This document shows, in pieces, positions 1 to 7,936 of a stretch of DNA of 10,303 nucleotides (the stretch's first letter is position 1; each line of letters starts with the position of its first letter). Origin of the DNA: JAKACA01 sp052143575 (GTDB lineage: Bacteria; Actinomycetota; Acidimicrobiia; Acidimicrobiales; Bog-793); the NCBI GenBank assembly GCA_052143575.1, contig JBKQSP010000122.1, positions 1-10,303 on the forward strand. Direction: 5' to 3'. The position numbers and the translations under genes were made by a program. The notes beneath the pieces are model-generated. The model made no database searches and was not told the origin of the DNA. It saw only the letters and a program-made list of their open reading frames with translations.

Positions 1-1217
1 TGCGCAAGTACCTCGAGAGCCCTGCTGGATCCGACCTGCTCGGAGAGATGGTGAAGATGGCAGCTGAGCTGCTCATGGACTGCGACGTCGACGTGCTCTG
101 CAACGCCGGCTACGGCGAGAGGACTGACGATCGCGTCAACAGCCGCAACGGACACCGCGAGCGTCGCTGGGACACCCGTGCCGGCACCATCAGCCTGGAT
201 ATCCCAAAGCTGCGCCGGGGCAGCTACCTGCCCTCGCTCCTCGAGCCGCGGCGGCGCGCCGAGCAGGCCCTCGTCTCGGTCATCTGCCAGGCCTACGTCG
301 AAGGCATCTCCACCCGACGCGTCGACGACCTCGTGCGCTCCATGGGCATTGACGGCATGTCGAAGAGCCAGGTCTCCGAGCTCGCCAAGAACCTCGACGT
401 CAAGGTCGCCCAGTTCCGCAACCGTCCCCTCGACTCCGGCCCCTACACCTATGTCTGGCTGGACGCCTTGTTCCACAAGGTGCGCGAGGGCGGACGCGTC
501 GTCAGCCTGGCGACCGTTGTGGCCACCGGCGTGAACGCAGACGGCCACCGGGAGATCCTCGGCGTCGACGTCATCAGCGCCGAGGACGGTGCCGGCTGGA
601 CGGCGTTCCTGAGGGGCCTCGTCGCCCGCGGCCTCTCCGGCGTCACCCTTGTCGTCTCCGATGCCCATGAGGGGCTGAAGAACGCCATCGCGGCGGTCCT
701 CACGGGCGCTTCGTGGCAGCGGTGCAGGACCCATGCCATGCGCAACTTGCTCACGCGGGTGCCGAAGGCCGCCCAGGCGATGGTGGCAACCCTCGTTCGC
801 ACGATCTTCGCCCAGCCCGATGCCACCCAGGTGAGAGCACAGTTCAACCGCGTCATCGACCAGCTCTCCAGCCAGTTCCCGGCCACCGCCGAGTTCCTCA
901 TCGACGCCGAAGCCGATCTCTTGGCCTTCTCGTCGTTCCCGGCCGAGCACTGGAAGCAAATCTGGTCCAACAACCCGCAGGAGCGGTTGAACAAGGAACT
1001 CCGCAGGAGGACCGACGTCGTGGGCATCTTCCCGAATCGCGCCGCCTGCATCCGCCTTGTCGGCGCCGTCCTCGCCGAACAGCACGACGAGTGGGCAGTC
1101 GCCCGCCGCTACATGAGCCCCGACAGTCTCGCCAAGGCCCGTATGCGGGTGATCCCCGGCGAGAACACCGACGTGAAGGAGGTGGACAAGACGGCAGAGT
1201 TGGAGGCCGTCAGCTAG
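1..1217 (+). CDS. IS256-family transposase, 5' end outside the window
   Basis: This is a DDE transposase (Mutator/IS256 type) that cuts and rejoins insertion-sequence ends. The frame is open from position 3 back to the left edge and reads RKYLESPAGSDLLGE before the first ATG at 48, so the gene is partial and 48 is probably not its true start. Numbering from that ATG, the N-terminal region has the family motif RNGHRERRWDTRAGTISLDIPKLRRGSY (split here as RNGHRERRW and TISLDIPKLRRG, residues 33-58). The likely catalytic triad is D139 (WLDALF), D205 (VVSDAHEGL) and E312 (NNPQERLNKELRRRTD), with the conserved C226/H229 pair (RCRTHAMRN) between the second Asp and the Glu. The C-terminus appears complete. 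Nothing in the visible part looks broken, so the element may be active. Family assignment is very safe; the missing N-terminus is inferred to lie just outside the window. Confidence 0.95.
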   Translation, partial: RKYLESPAGSDLLGEMVKMAAELLMDCDVDVLCNAGYGERTDDRVNSRNGHRERRWDTRAGTISLDIPKLRRGSYLPSLLEPRRRAEQALVSVICQAYVEGISTRRVDDLVRSMGIDGMSKSQVSELAKNLDVKVAQFRNRPLDSGPYTYVWLDALFHKVREGGRVVSLATVVATGVNADGHREILGVDVISAEDGAGWTAFLRGLVARGLSGVTLVVSDAHEGLKNAIAAVLTGASWQRCRTHAMRNLLTRVPKAAQAMVATLVRTIFAQPDATQVRAQFNRVIDQLSSQFPATAEFLIDAEADLLAFSSFPAEHWKQIWSNNPQERLNKELRRRTDVVGIFPNRAACIRLVGAVLAEQHDEWAVARRYMSPDSLAKARMRVIPGENTDVKEVDKTAELEAVS

Positions 1218-1316
1218 AACGACCTAAGAGTTGGTGCGGTGGCGTCGTACACCACTCGGCCGGACTTGACCTCGTAGCTGTAGGTCGTCTAACGAAGTCC
1301 CACTCAGAGTAACCAG

Positions 1317-1346
1317 TTGACAACCAAGCGCGGCGGATGCTTGGAT
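1317..1346 (+). promoter_or_regulatory. Candidate promoter for the RHS operon
   Basis: A perfect TTGACA hexamer lies at 1317-1322. The best -10-like hexamer at a normal distance is TTGGAT at 1341-1346 (18-base spacer), which matches TATAAT only at the first and last two positions. The position, 45-75 bases ahead of the RHS start, is suitable for driving the whole array. The poor -10 box makes this a weak call. It lies just outside the probable IS256 end, so an insertion-generated hybrid promoter is possible. Confidence 0.25.
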
Positions 1347-1356
1347 TCGCTTGAGC

Positions 1357-1372
1357 GGAGGGGGGTGCCTCC
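1357..1372 (+). promoter_or_regulatory. Small G-rich hairpin in the RHS leader
   Basis: GGAGG at 1357-1361 can pair with CCTCC at 1368-1372 across a six-base loop. There is no U-tract, so it is not an obvious intrinsic terminator. It lies about 20 bases ahead of the RHS start and could influence leader structure. This may be chance in G-rich DNA. Confidence 0.2.
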
Positions 1373-1380
1373 AGAACGCT

Positions 1381-1390
1381 GGGGGGGCAG
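1381..1390 (+). promoter_or_regulatory. Purine tract deciding the RHS start codon
   Basis: A run of seven G followed by CAG immediately precedes the ATG at 1391. It is the only Shine-Dalgarno-like stretch near either possible start; the alternative ATG at 1457 has no purine-rich sequence ahead of it. This is the reason for choosing 1391. Confidence 0.4.
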
Positions 1391-4300
1391 ATGACTCGCT
1401 TCTTCTACACAGCTTCGTGTAGGCGGGCAAGCGTGCCTCCGTCGTATCGATTGGCCATGCGGGCTCGAGTGATCACAGCCCTCGTGGTCTCCGCGGTGCT
1501 CGCGGCGATGCTCGTCAGGAGCGGGCCGGAGCTACCCGGCGTCCAGCTGGTGGCCAACCCGAACGACCTCCTCATCCAGACCTTCGCCGGAGACGGAACG
1601 TCCGGTTACAGCGGCGACCGCGGCGCCGCCACGGCAGCCGAGATCTCGGGGAGTCTCGTCGGGAACGGCATATGCGGGGGCGACACGATCGCCGCTATTC
1701 GTCGACACGCCGTCCGCCAGGACGAGCCGCCCGAGCTCTATGAGAACCCCTTCTGTCCTGGCCAGGACGGCGTTGCCTCTGACTCCGCTGGTGACGTGGC
1801 CATCGCCGACACGATGAACAACGTCATTCGATTCGTACCGCCTGCTACGGGCACCTACTTCGGCCAGTCGATGACTGCCGGCGATATCTACACGATCGCC
1901 GGCGATGGGACGGCCGGCTATACGGGCGACGGTGGGCTCGGCACGTCTGCCGAGCTGGACGACCCGACCTACGTGGCCTTTGACGGGGCCGGGAACCTCT
2001 ACATCTCCGACAGCGGCAACAACGAGGTTCGGTTTCTTGCCGAGTCGACCGGAGACATCTCGACGATCGCTGGCAGTGCCACCGGTGTGTCCGGCGACTC
2101 GGGCAATGGCGGAGCGGCCACGAGTGCCTATCTCTACGATCCAGGCGGCCTCACGGTCGACCCGTGGGGTGACGTCGTGGTCGCCGACTCGGCCAATTTT
2201 CAGATCCGAGTCATCGCGGGCACAAGTGGGACGCGCTACGGCCTCGCCTTGACCGCAGGCGACATCTACGCGCTGCCGACACAGCTGCCCGAGTGGTACT
2301 TCTCCGTGACCGGGGATGACTACCCGAGCTCCCCGTCGGCCGTCTCGAGTGACGCCGCCGGCAATCTCTTTGTCACCGATCCTGACGGCTGGCTCTATGA
2401 GATCAACGAAGCAGGGACAGGCTCGGCGATCGGCACACAGTTGTCGAGCGCGCTCTACGGAGTGGCCGTTGACGCCGAAGACAATCTATTCGTCGTCGAG
2501 GGCAACGAGCGCCCCGGCGGCGACTACGTCTATGAGTACCCGGACGGTGGTTCCTCCTTCGTGCTGGCCGGAACGGGCACCTATGGCTACAACGGCGACG
2601 ACCGGGCACCGAACGCTGCCGAGCTGAACTACGCAGGAGGCGTCGCGGTCGACCCGGGCGGGGACCTCCTCATCGGGGACGCCGGCAACGCCCGTGTCCG
2701 CATCATCCCGGGTGCAGCGTCGGGAGCCCCGGCCGGTGGGTCGTGCGGTGGTTCGGAAACCTTCGGGACCACCAACGAGGCGGAGAGCAGCTGTACGGCG
2801 GCGGAGTCGATCACGAACATCGGCCCCGAGTCCGGGTCCGTCTCCACCCTCACGGGCGACTTCACGCTCAGCCTCGGGCAGTTCTCTTTGGCTGGGCCAG
2901 GAGGGCCGCTGTCGGTGTCGGAGACCTACAACTCGCTCGCCGCCGGAAACTCAGGCCCGCTCGGGCCTGGTTGGAGCCTGTCGCCCTCCGAGACCCTGTC
3001 CGTGGCGAGCCGCACGGGGCAAGCCACGATCACCGAAGGCGACGGGGCGACCGTGAGCTTCTTGCCGCAGGCGAGCTCCGCCCCCTACTGCCCGGCCGGC
3101 GATGATCAGGACCCGCCCGGACCCGCCCCGGGAGGCGAGACCTACTACTGCGCCCCCGAGCGTGTCGAGGCCACGCTCGTCTACAACGGCACGGACTTCG
3201 TGTACGACCTCGACAACCTGACGACGGTGCAGTTCGACCCGTCTGCATCGAGCTCGCTGTTTCTCATCGCCTCGAGCACCGACGCCAACGCCAACACGAC
3301 GTCGTTCAGCTGGACCACGACGACCTCACCGCCGCAGCTGAACTCCATCTCGAACGCCGCTGGCCGGTCGGTGTCGCTCTTGTACTACACGAGTGGCCCG
3401 AGCACCGGGCTGCTGCAATCGATCACTGACCATCAACTCAGCGCCCGGCAGGTGAGCTTCGCCTACTCGAGCGGCGACCTGCAGTCGATCACCGACCCAG
3501 ACGGCAACGTCACGAGCTTCGGCTACTCCGGCACGCCGGCCGAGCTCACTTCCATCGTGTCGCCGAAGGACCAGTCGAGCGGGGCGCAGACGACGATCGG
3601 CTACGTGCCGGGCAATCCGGGCGTCGTGGCCCAAGCGAGCGACCCGATGTCGCCCGCCAACACGTGGACGTTCGCCTACGCCGGTTCCAACACCTCGCTG
3701 CTCGGCGGCAACGTCACGGTGACCGACCCGCACCGCAATCAGGTCTTCAACGCCTACAACTTCGGGGAGCTCGACAGCTCGACGACGGGATTCGGCACTT
3801 CCGCCAGCCAGACGACGCGACTCGAATACGACCCGGTCACGACGCTGCCGACGACCGTCATCGGTCCGCAGGGCCAGACCTGGAGCTACAGCTACACGCC
3901 CGCCGGCGACCTGTGGTGCGCGTCGACGCCGAACGAGGTGGCCGCCGGGGTGACCTGCCCGGCCTACCCGGCCACGCCTCCAGCGGGCACGACCGCCTAC
4001 ACCTACAACACGAGCAACCAGGTGCTCACGGTCACGCCACCGACCGGTGCAGAGACGGAGAACACCTACAACGACCTCAACGACAACGTCAACGTCGGAG
4101 CCAACAACGGAGCGGACATCACCTCGAGCACCGTCGAAGGAGGCGGCAGGGCGCCCTCGCTCGACACCCAATACGACTACTGCTCGACGTGCGGCTTCCA
4201 GGGCCTCGTCTCGAGCGTCGAGACACCCGACGGCGCCACGACCTACTACACCTACGACTCCTCAGGCGACACCGCCTCGGTGGCGACCGAGCCGTCGGCC

Positions 4301-7300
4301 ACGATGGACACGACCAAGTACACCTACGATCCCGACGGGGAAACCTGGTGCTCGGCCTCGCCGGATGCCACCGCCGCCAGCGTGACGTGCACGGCGTATC
4401 CCACGGTGCCGCCGGCGGACACGACCGCCTACACCCACGACAACGACGGCAACGTACTTACGACGACCGACCCGGAGGGGAACGTCACGACTGACAAGTA
4501 CGACGCCGACGGAAACCTCTACGAGGTCATCGCCCCGGGGACCTCCTCGCCCAACACGACCGAGACCACCTACACGACCTTCGACAACGACGATCGCCCG
4601 ACAGCGGTGACGACGGGTTACGGCACTTCGGCAGCGGCCACGACGGACGACGCCTACGACATCGCCTACGGGACGAGCCCGTGCTCGGCAACGGTGACGG
4701 GGGCGAAGTACTGCGAGGCCGTTGAGGAGCCGGACGGCGTGAACGCCGGCAGCGGCTACTTGACGGTTGACTACTACGACGCCAGCAATCGCGAGATCGA
4801 GGTGACCGACGCCGGCTCAGGCGTCTCCACGAGCTACGCCTACGACGAGGCCGTCGGCTCTGGCGCCTGCACCTCCATGCCCTCGAGCACGATCTACTGC
4901 GACGTCGCCACCAACCTCGGGAACTCCGACGCGACGACGACCGCTTCCGACGGCGACGGCAACACCACCGGCATCAGCTATTCGACCGGGAGCCCTCAGC
5001 CGGTGAGCTACACCTACGACGCCCTCGATCGCAGGACGTCGATGACGCAGGGATCGGGCAGCTCGGTCAACACGACCGACTACAGCTACGACAGCGACGG
5101 CCGCGAGACGCTCGTCAGCTACACACCGGCCGGAGGCTCGACGACGAAGACCTCCTACGGATACGACGGCGACGGCGACGTCACCTGCATGAGCTATCCC
5201 GTCGCCACCACACAGTGCAGCGACGCCGGCAACACGACGGGTACGGGCCTCGTCGACTACACCTACGACGGCGCCAACCGTATGAAGACTCTTGAGGACT
5301 GGAACTCCGAGACGACGTCGTTTACGACCTACGACGCCGACGACAACCTGAAGACGACGAGCCTGCCGAACGGCGACAGCATCTCCTCGGGCTTCGACAA
5401 CGACGACGGGATCACGTCTAGCGCCGTGAGCGGTACGAGCAACGCCCCGAGCTGGTCGGACACGCGATACCCGAACGAGAGCCTCAGGGCTGAGACCGAC
5501 GCCGGCGCCCTCAACGCCAGTGCCAGCTTCGCCTACGACGCCAGGAACGAGGTGTCGAGTGACAACTCCGCCTCGTTCACCTACGACAAGGACGCCAATC
5601 CGGCCACCTTCGAGAACGGAGTGACACAGTCCGTCGCTTCGGGCACGGACCGGCTCGGCGCCATGAGCGTCGGCGCCTACAGCGCCAGCTACGGCTACGA
5701 CGACTTCGGCGACCGGACGAGCGACACGACGAACACAGGACCGAGCATCACCTACAGCTACAACCAGGCGAGCGAGCTCACCTCGGTGGCACCGAGCGGA
5801 GTCTCGCCCGACACGGTATCGATCGCCTCGGATCACAGCCTGTTCGTCTTGCCGACCGACGCCGTTCAGGCAGCCGGCTCTGACACCTCCGGGCAGCTCG
5901 GCAACGGCACGACGTCCTCGACTCCCTATTCGACGCCGGTCGGTGTGTTGTTCACGGGCGGTTCGCCGAAGATCGTGCAGGTGGCCGCCGGGGTCGGCTT
6001 CTCCATCGCCCTCGACTCCTCCGGCAACATCTGGACGTGGGGTTTCAACACCGACGGTGAGCTCGGCTGTGGGAGCTGCGCCAGCAGCGATACCGGCAAG
6101 GAGCTGCCGTCGGGGTCGTTCCCATCCGGGGTGACGATCAAGTCGATTGCTGCGGGGGACAACTTCGCCGTCGCCGTCGGCTCGAACGGCAAGGCGTATT
6201 CCTGGGGCCAGAACAACGCCGATCAGCTCGGAGACGGCTCGCACGGGGGCGACTCCACCACGCCGGTGGCCGTCTCCACCGTGACCGGCGTCGTCGAAGT
6301 CGGCGCCGGTGTCAACTACGGGGCAGCCCTCACGTCGACCGGCAAGGTCTACACCTGGGGCTACAACAGCTTCGGCCAGCTCGGAAACGGGGGCACGACG
6401 GAGGAGGACACGCCCGGCCTTGTCGAGAGCGGCGTCGCGACCATGGCCGTCGGCGACCTGAACGTCATCACGATGGCGACGACGACGAACGTCCTGCACG
6501 CCTGGGGCACGAACGTCACCGGTGAGGTCGGCGACGGCACCACGACCGGCCCGGACACCTGTGGGTCGAGCGGTGCTTGCGCCTGGTCGCCAGTCGCTGT
6601 GGGCAACGGGACGACGCCGGTCACGGCCGTCTCGATCGCCGAGGGCGACAACACCGGCTATGCGATCTCGACGAGCGGGCAGCTCTATGCGTGGGGCGCG
6701 AGCGGTTACGGGCAGTTCGGCAACGGTGGGGATTCCCCGAGCGACCTGCCCATAGACATCGGGGCGGGTGACGCCTGGGTCACCTCGAGCGCGAGCGCCA
6801 AGTCGGCGATCTCGGTGTCGCAAAGCGGCGCCGTGGCGGTCTGGGGCGACAACACGGATGACGAGCTCGGCTGCGGCGCCTGCTCGAACACCCTCAGCCC
6901 GATCGAGCTCTCCGGAATGGACTCGGCGGCAACCGCGGCCGGATCGGCCAGCTACACCTACGACGGCAACGGCCTCAGAATGTCCGAGACGACCGTGTCG
7001 GGAACGGAGAACTTCACCTGGAACACCGCCTCCTCGGTGCCGGAGCTCCTCTCGGACGGAAGCAACGATTACGTCTACGGCCCCGGTGGACTTCCCATCG
7101 AGCAGATCACGCCGTCTGGAACGGACTACTTCTTCCACGACGCCCTCGGGTCGACGCGTGCCCTGCTGTCCTCGAGCGGCGCCGTCGTCGCCACGTACGC
7201 GTATGACGCTTACGGCGCCCTGTCCGAGGCGACTGTTGACAGCGCGGCTACCCCGCTTCTCTTCGGAGGGCAGTACTACGACGCCGCTTCCAACCTGTAC

Positions 7301-7936
7301 TACCTCGTCAACCGCTACTACGACCCGACGACGGGACAGCTCCTTACGGTCGACCCGAAGGTGGCCACCACAGGACAGGCGTATGCCTACGCGGGGAGTG
7401 ACCCCATCGATGGTGATGACCCGAGTGGGCTGGTGTTTGGGGAACCCGGGCCGGACGGAGGCGGAGGCGAGATTGGTAGCGCCAACGGAGAGGACGGGCT
7501 CTTCGAGTGGGGCGCTGATGCCGAATGCGACACCTACGCGTGCGCGCTCGACCCCACGCCGATTTCTTCTGACAACCCCGAACAGGAACTCTCGGCTGCT
7601 GAGAAAGCCCGAGCCTACGAGGGGAGTGTTGCCGCAGAGGGGGAAACGGCCGCTGGCGGTGTTTCCAGCGTTGACGACGTGCAGCAGATGCTGTCCAACC
7701 TTCAGCCGGGTCGTAACCCTGGCGTCTGGACAGTGAATTCCGATCAGGAACTAAATCAGGTCTTCGATGAGCTCACCGAGAACGGTTCGCCGACCACTTG
7801 GAAGGGATACGACGGGTCCGTTTACGAGCTTCCGGATGGCACGCAGGTCGGACTCCGAGGTTCCTCGAGCACCGGCGGGGCAACGATAGACATCCGTACA
7901 TCGGCCGGTGACCAGTGGAAGATTCACATCCGGTGA
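1391..7936 (+). CDS. Secreted RHS/YD-repeat polymorphic toxin with NHL and RCC1 propellers
   Basis: This 2181-residue protein is a contact-type polymorphic toxin in which a YD-repeat shell encloses a variable C-terminal tip. Domain order: signal peptide or membrane anchor (hydrophobic VITALVVSAVLAAMLV, about 27-42); six NHL-type blades (about 60-442); RHS N-terminal region (about 472-560, TGDFTLSLGQFSLAGPGG); YD repeats (about 640-1468, many [YS]YDxxGxxx units); a seven-motif RCC1 propeller (about 1469-1850); resumed YD repeats and RHS core (1854-2013) with RYYDPTTGQLLTVDP at 1975 onward and closure DPSGL at 2010-2014; then a 167-residue tip. Apart from C10, all 26 cysteines fall in 13 local pairs, fitting an oxidised extracellular protein. 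The start at 1391 has a G-rich ribosome site. M23 at 1457 (MRARVITALVV) would give a more conventional signal peptide and remove the lone unpaired cysteine. The stop overlaps the next gene (GTGA). Confidence 0.93.
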   Translation: MTRFFYTASCRRASVPPSYRLAMRARVITALVVSAVLAAMLVRSGPELPGVQLVANPNDLLIQTFAGDGTSGYSGDRGAATAAEISGSLVGNGICGGDTIAAIRRHAVRQDEPPELYENPFCPGQDGVASDSAGDVAIADTMNNVIRFVPPATGTYFGQSMTAGDIYTIAGDGTAGYTGDGGLGTSAELDDPTYVAFDGAGNLYISDSGNNEVRFLAESTGDISTIAGSATGVSGDSGNGGAATSAYLYDPGGLTVDPWGDVVVADSANFQIRVIAGTSGTRYGLALTAGDIYALPTQLPEWYFSVTGDDYPSSPSAVSSDAAGNLFVTDPDGWLYEINEAGTGSAIGTQLSSALYGVAVDAEDNLFVVEGNERPGGDYVYEYPDGGSSFVLAGTGTYGYNGDDRAPNAAELNYAGGVAVDPGGDLLIGDAGNARVRIIPGAASGAPAGGSCGGSETFGTTNEAESSCTAAESITNIGPESGSVSTLTGDFTLSLGQFSLAGPGGPLSVSETYNSLAAGNSGPLGPGWSLSPSETLSVASRTGQATITEGDGATVSFLPQASSAPYCPAGDDQDPPGPAPGGETYYCAPERVEATLVYNGTDFVYDLDNLTTVQFDPSASSSLFLIASSTDANANTTSFSWTTTTSPPQLNSISNAAGRSVSLLYYTSGPSTGLLQSITDHQLSARQVSFAYSSGDLQSITDPDGNVTSFGYSGTPAELTSIVSPKDQSSGAQTTIGYVPGNPGVVAQASDPMSPANTWTFAYAGSNTSLLGGNVTVTDPHRNQVFNAYNFGELDSSTTGFGTSASQTTRLEYDPVTTLPTTVIGPQGQTWSYSYTPAGDLWCASTPNEVAAGVTCPAYPATPPAGTTAYTYNTSNQVLTVTPPTGAETENTYNDLNDNVNVGANNGADITSSTVEGGGRAPSLDTQYDYCSTCGFQGLVSSVETPDGATTYYTYDSSGDTASVATEPSATMDTTKYTYDPDGETWCSASPDATAASVTCTAYPTVPPADTTAYTHDNDGNVLTTTDPEGNVTTDKYDADGNLYEVIAPGTSSPNTTETTYTTFDNDDRPTAVTTGYGTSAAATTDDAYDIAYGTSPCSATVTGAKYCEAVEEPDGVNAGSGYLTVDYYDASNREIEVTDAGSGVSTSYAYDEAVGSGACTSMPSSTIYCDVATNLGNSDATTTASDGDGNTTGISYSTGSPQPVSYTYDALDRRTSMTQGSGSSVNTTDYSYDSDGRETLVSYTPAGGSTTKTSYGYDGDGDVTCMSYPVATTQCSDAGNTTGTGLVDYTYDGANRMKTLEDWNSETTSFTTYDADDNLKTTSLPNGDSISSGFDNDDGITSSAVSGTSNAPSWSDTRYPNESLRAETDAGALNASASFAYDARNEVSSDNSASFTYDKDANPATFENGVTQSVASGTDRLGAMSVGAYSASYGYDDFGDRTSDTTNTGPSITYSYNQASELTSVAPSGVSPDTVSIASDHSLFVLPTDAVQAAGSDTSGQLGNGTTSSTPYSTPVGVLFTGGSPKIVQVAAGVGFSIALDSSGNIWTWGFNTDGELGCGSCASSDTGKELPSGSFPSGVTIKSIAAGDNFAVAVGSNGKAYSWGQNNADQLGDGSHGGDSTTPVAVSTVTGVVEVGAGVNYGAALTSTGKVYTWGYNSFGQLGNGGTTEEDTPGLVESGVATMAVGDLNVITMATTTNVLHAWGTNVTGEVGDGTTTGPDTCGSSGACAWSPVAVGNGTTPVTAVSIAEGDNTGYAISTSGQLYAWGASGYGQFGNGGDSPSDLPIDIGAGDAWVTSSASAKSAISVSQSGAVAVWGDNTDDELGCGACSNTLSPIELSGMDSAATAAGSASYTYDGNGLRMSETTVSGTENFTWNTASSVPELLSDGSNDYVYGPGGLPIEQITPSGTDYFFHDALGSTRALLSSSGAVVATYAYDAYGALSEATVDSAATPLLFGGQYYDAASNLYYLVNRYYDPTTGQLLTVDPKVATTGQAYAYAGSDPIDGDDPSGLVFGEPGPDGGGGEIGSANGEDGLFEWGADAECDTYACALDPTPISSDNPEQELSAAEKARAYEGSVAAEGETAAGGVSSVDDVQQMLSNLQPGRNPGVWTVNSDQELNQVFDELTENGSPTTWKGYDGSVYELPDGTQVGLRGSSSTGGATIDIRTSAGDQWKIHIR
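1570..2716 (+). other. Six-bladed NHL propeller region of the RHS protein
   Basis: Six blade units can be read at residues of about 60-442. The clearest follow the scheme DIYTIAGDGTAGYTGDGG, then a GNLYISDSGNNEVR strand pair; other blades carry GDVAIADTMNNVIR, GDVVVADSANFQIR, GNLFVTDPDGWLYEI, DNLFVVEGNE and GDLLIGDAGNARVR. The first blade contains an extra loop of about 30 residues bounded by two cysteines (GIC...PFC). NHL propellers ahead of YD shells also occur in teneurins, where they pack against the shell. Blade count is by eye. Confidence 0.75.
3893..4036 (+). repeat. 48-residue YD module with cysteine loop, copy 1
   Basis: Residues 835-882 of the RHS protein align without gaps to residues 979-1026 at 26 of 48 positions by my count. 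The shared skeleton is YxPxG...WC, then VTC.AYP..PPA.TTAY and VLT.T. The paired cysteines are 12 residues apart in both copies. This is an ancient internal duplication of a YD unit with its loop. Confidence 0.7.
4325..4468 (+). repeat. 48-residue YD module with cysteine loop, copy 2
   Basis: This is the second copy of the module at 3893-4036, offset by exactly 432 bases (144 codons) and in the same frame. The DNA has diverged, but 16 bases at the TTAYT segment (cacgaccgcctacacc) remain identical. Whether the duplicated unit is 48 or the full 144 residues is unclear, because the intervening sequence is less alike. Confidence 0.65.
5795..6940 (+). other. RCC1-type propeller with seven blade motifs inserted in the RHS shell
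   Basis: Residues of about 1469-1850 carry seven signatures of the form [A/W]-G-x(5-6)-[G/D]-[QEV]-[LFV]-G: AAGSDTSGQLGNG, TWGFNTDGELGCG, SWGQNNADQLGDG, TWGYNSFGQLGNG, AWGTNVTGEVGDG, AWGASGYGQFGNG and VWGDNTDDELGCG. Seven is the blade number of the canonical RCC1 propeller, so this looks like one complete domain. It begins right after a YD unit (TYSYNQASELTSVAP) and the next YD unit (ASYTYDGNGLRMSET) resumes directly after it. Three of the blades or loops contain CxxC-like cysteine pairs. The ligand is unknown; a carbohydrate, lipid or surface-protein binding role is inference only. Confidence 0.88.
7430..7936 (+). other. C-terminal toxin tip of the RHS protein
   Basis: The variable tip begins after the DPSG closure at residue 2013 and runs to 2181. 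A Gly/Pro-rich acidic linker with a CDTYAC pair leads to the V-A-A-E-G junction at 2080-2084. A compact domain follows, from about 2110: GVWTVNSDQELNQVFDEL, then TWKGYDGSVYELPDGTQVGL, SSSTGGATIDI and the final KIHIR. This strand-rich end, with Ser-Ser/Gly-Gly and a terminal Lys-Ile-His, resembles from memory small RNase tips (BECR-fold type) at the ends of RHS and CDI toxins. I cannot name the family, and the RNase assignment is a hypothesis. Confidence 0.5.
7627..7640 (+). repeat. 14-base tip-junction repeat, copy 1 (RHS tip)
   Basis: The sequence tgttgccgcagagg is identical at three places in the window (7627, 8690, 9576). In all three it is read in the same codon phase as V-A-A-E. Here it lies inside the RHS toxin tip, about 30 residues ahead of the recognisable toxin fold. 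Confidence 0.75.

Larger units (their letters stand above)
1218..1390. other. Gap between transposase and RHS gene, with probable IS256 right end
   Basis: This non-coding gap contains 'gtcgtacaccactcggccgg' followed by 'acttgacc' at about 1247-1271. That resembles, from memory, the stretch that commonly follows IS256-family transposases and would place the element's right terminus around 1270-1290. The left inverted repeat is outside the window, so the exact end and any target duplication cannot be fixed. The remainder holds a TTGACA box, a G-rich hairpin and the ribosome binding region of the RHS gene. I see no RNA gene here. Confidence 0.4.

Noticed and set aside
449..1051. A 200-codon minus-strand frame inside the IS256 transposase
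   Set aside because: It lies opposite a transposase with its catalytic residues in place; no family features.
3326..4171. A 281-codon minus-strand frame
   Set aside because: It has the same Arg/Val/Gly-rich shadow composition, opposite well-supported YD repeats.
4190..4205. CSTC motif considered as a metal-binding site
   Set aside because: It is one of many local cysteine pairs in an exported protein. A disulfide turn explains it better than a two-cysteine metal site.
4817..7138. A 773-codon open frame on the minus strand inside the RHS gene
   Set aside because: It is antisense to the YD and RCC1 repeats. Its product is an Arg/Val/Gly-rich low-complexity sequence typical of the reverse of GC-rich repeat DNA, with no recognisable domain.
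6768..7736. A 322-codon plus-strand frame inside the 3' part of the RHS gene
   Set aside because: It is a Pro/Arg/Ser/Thr-rich frame-shifted reading of the RHS core; the RHS frame carries the conserved motifs.
1391..7936. The repeated YD codons considered as a CRISPR-like or satellite DNA array
   Set aside because: The periodicity is at protein level with variable spacing and an open frame throughout; there are no uniform repeats and spacers.
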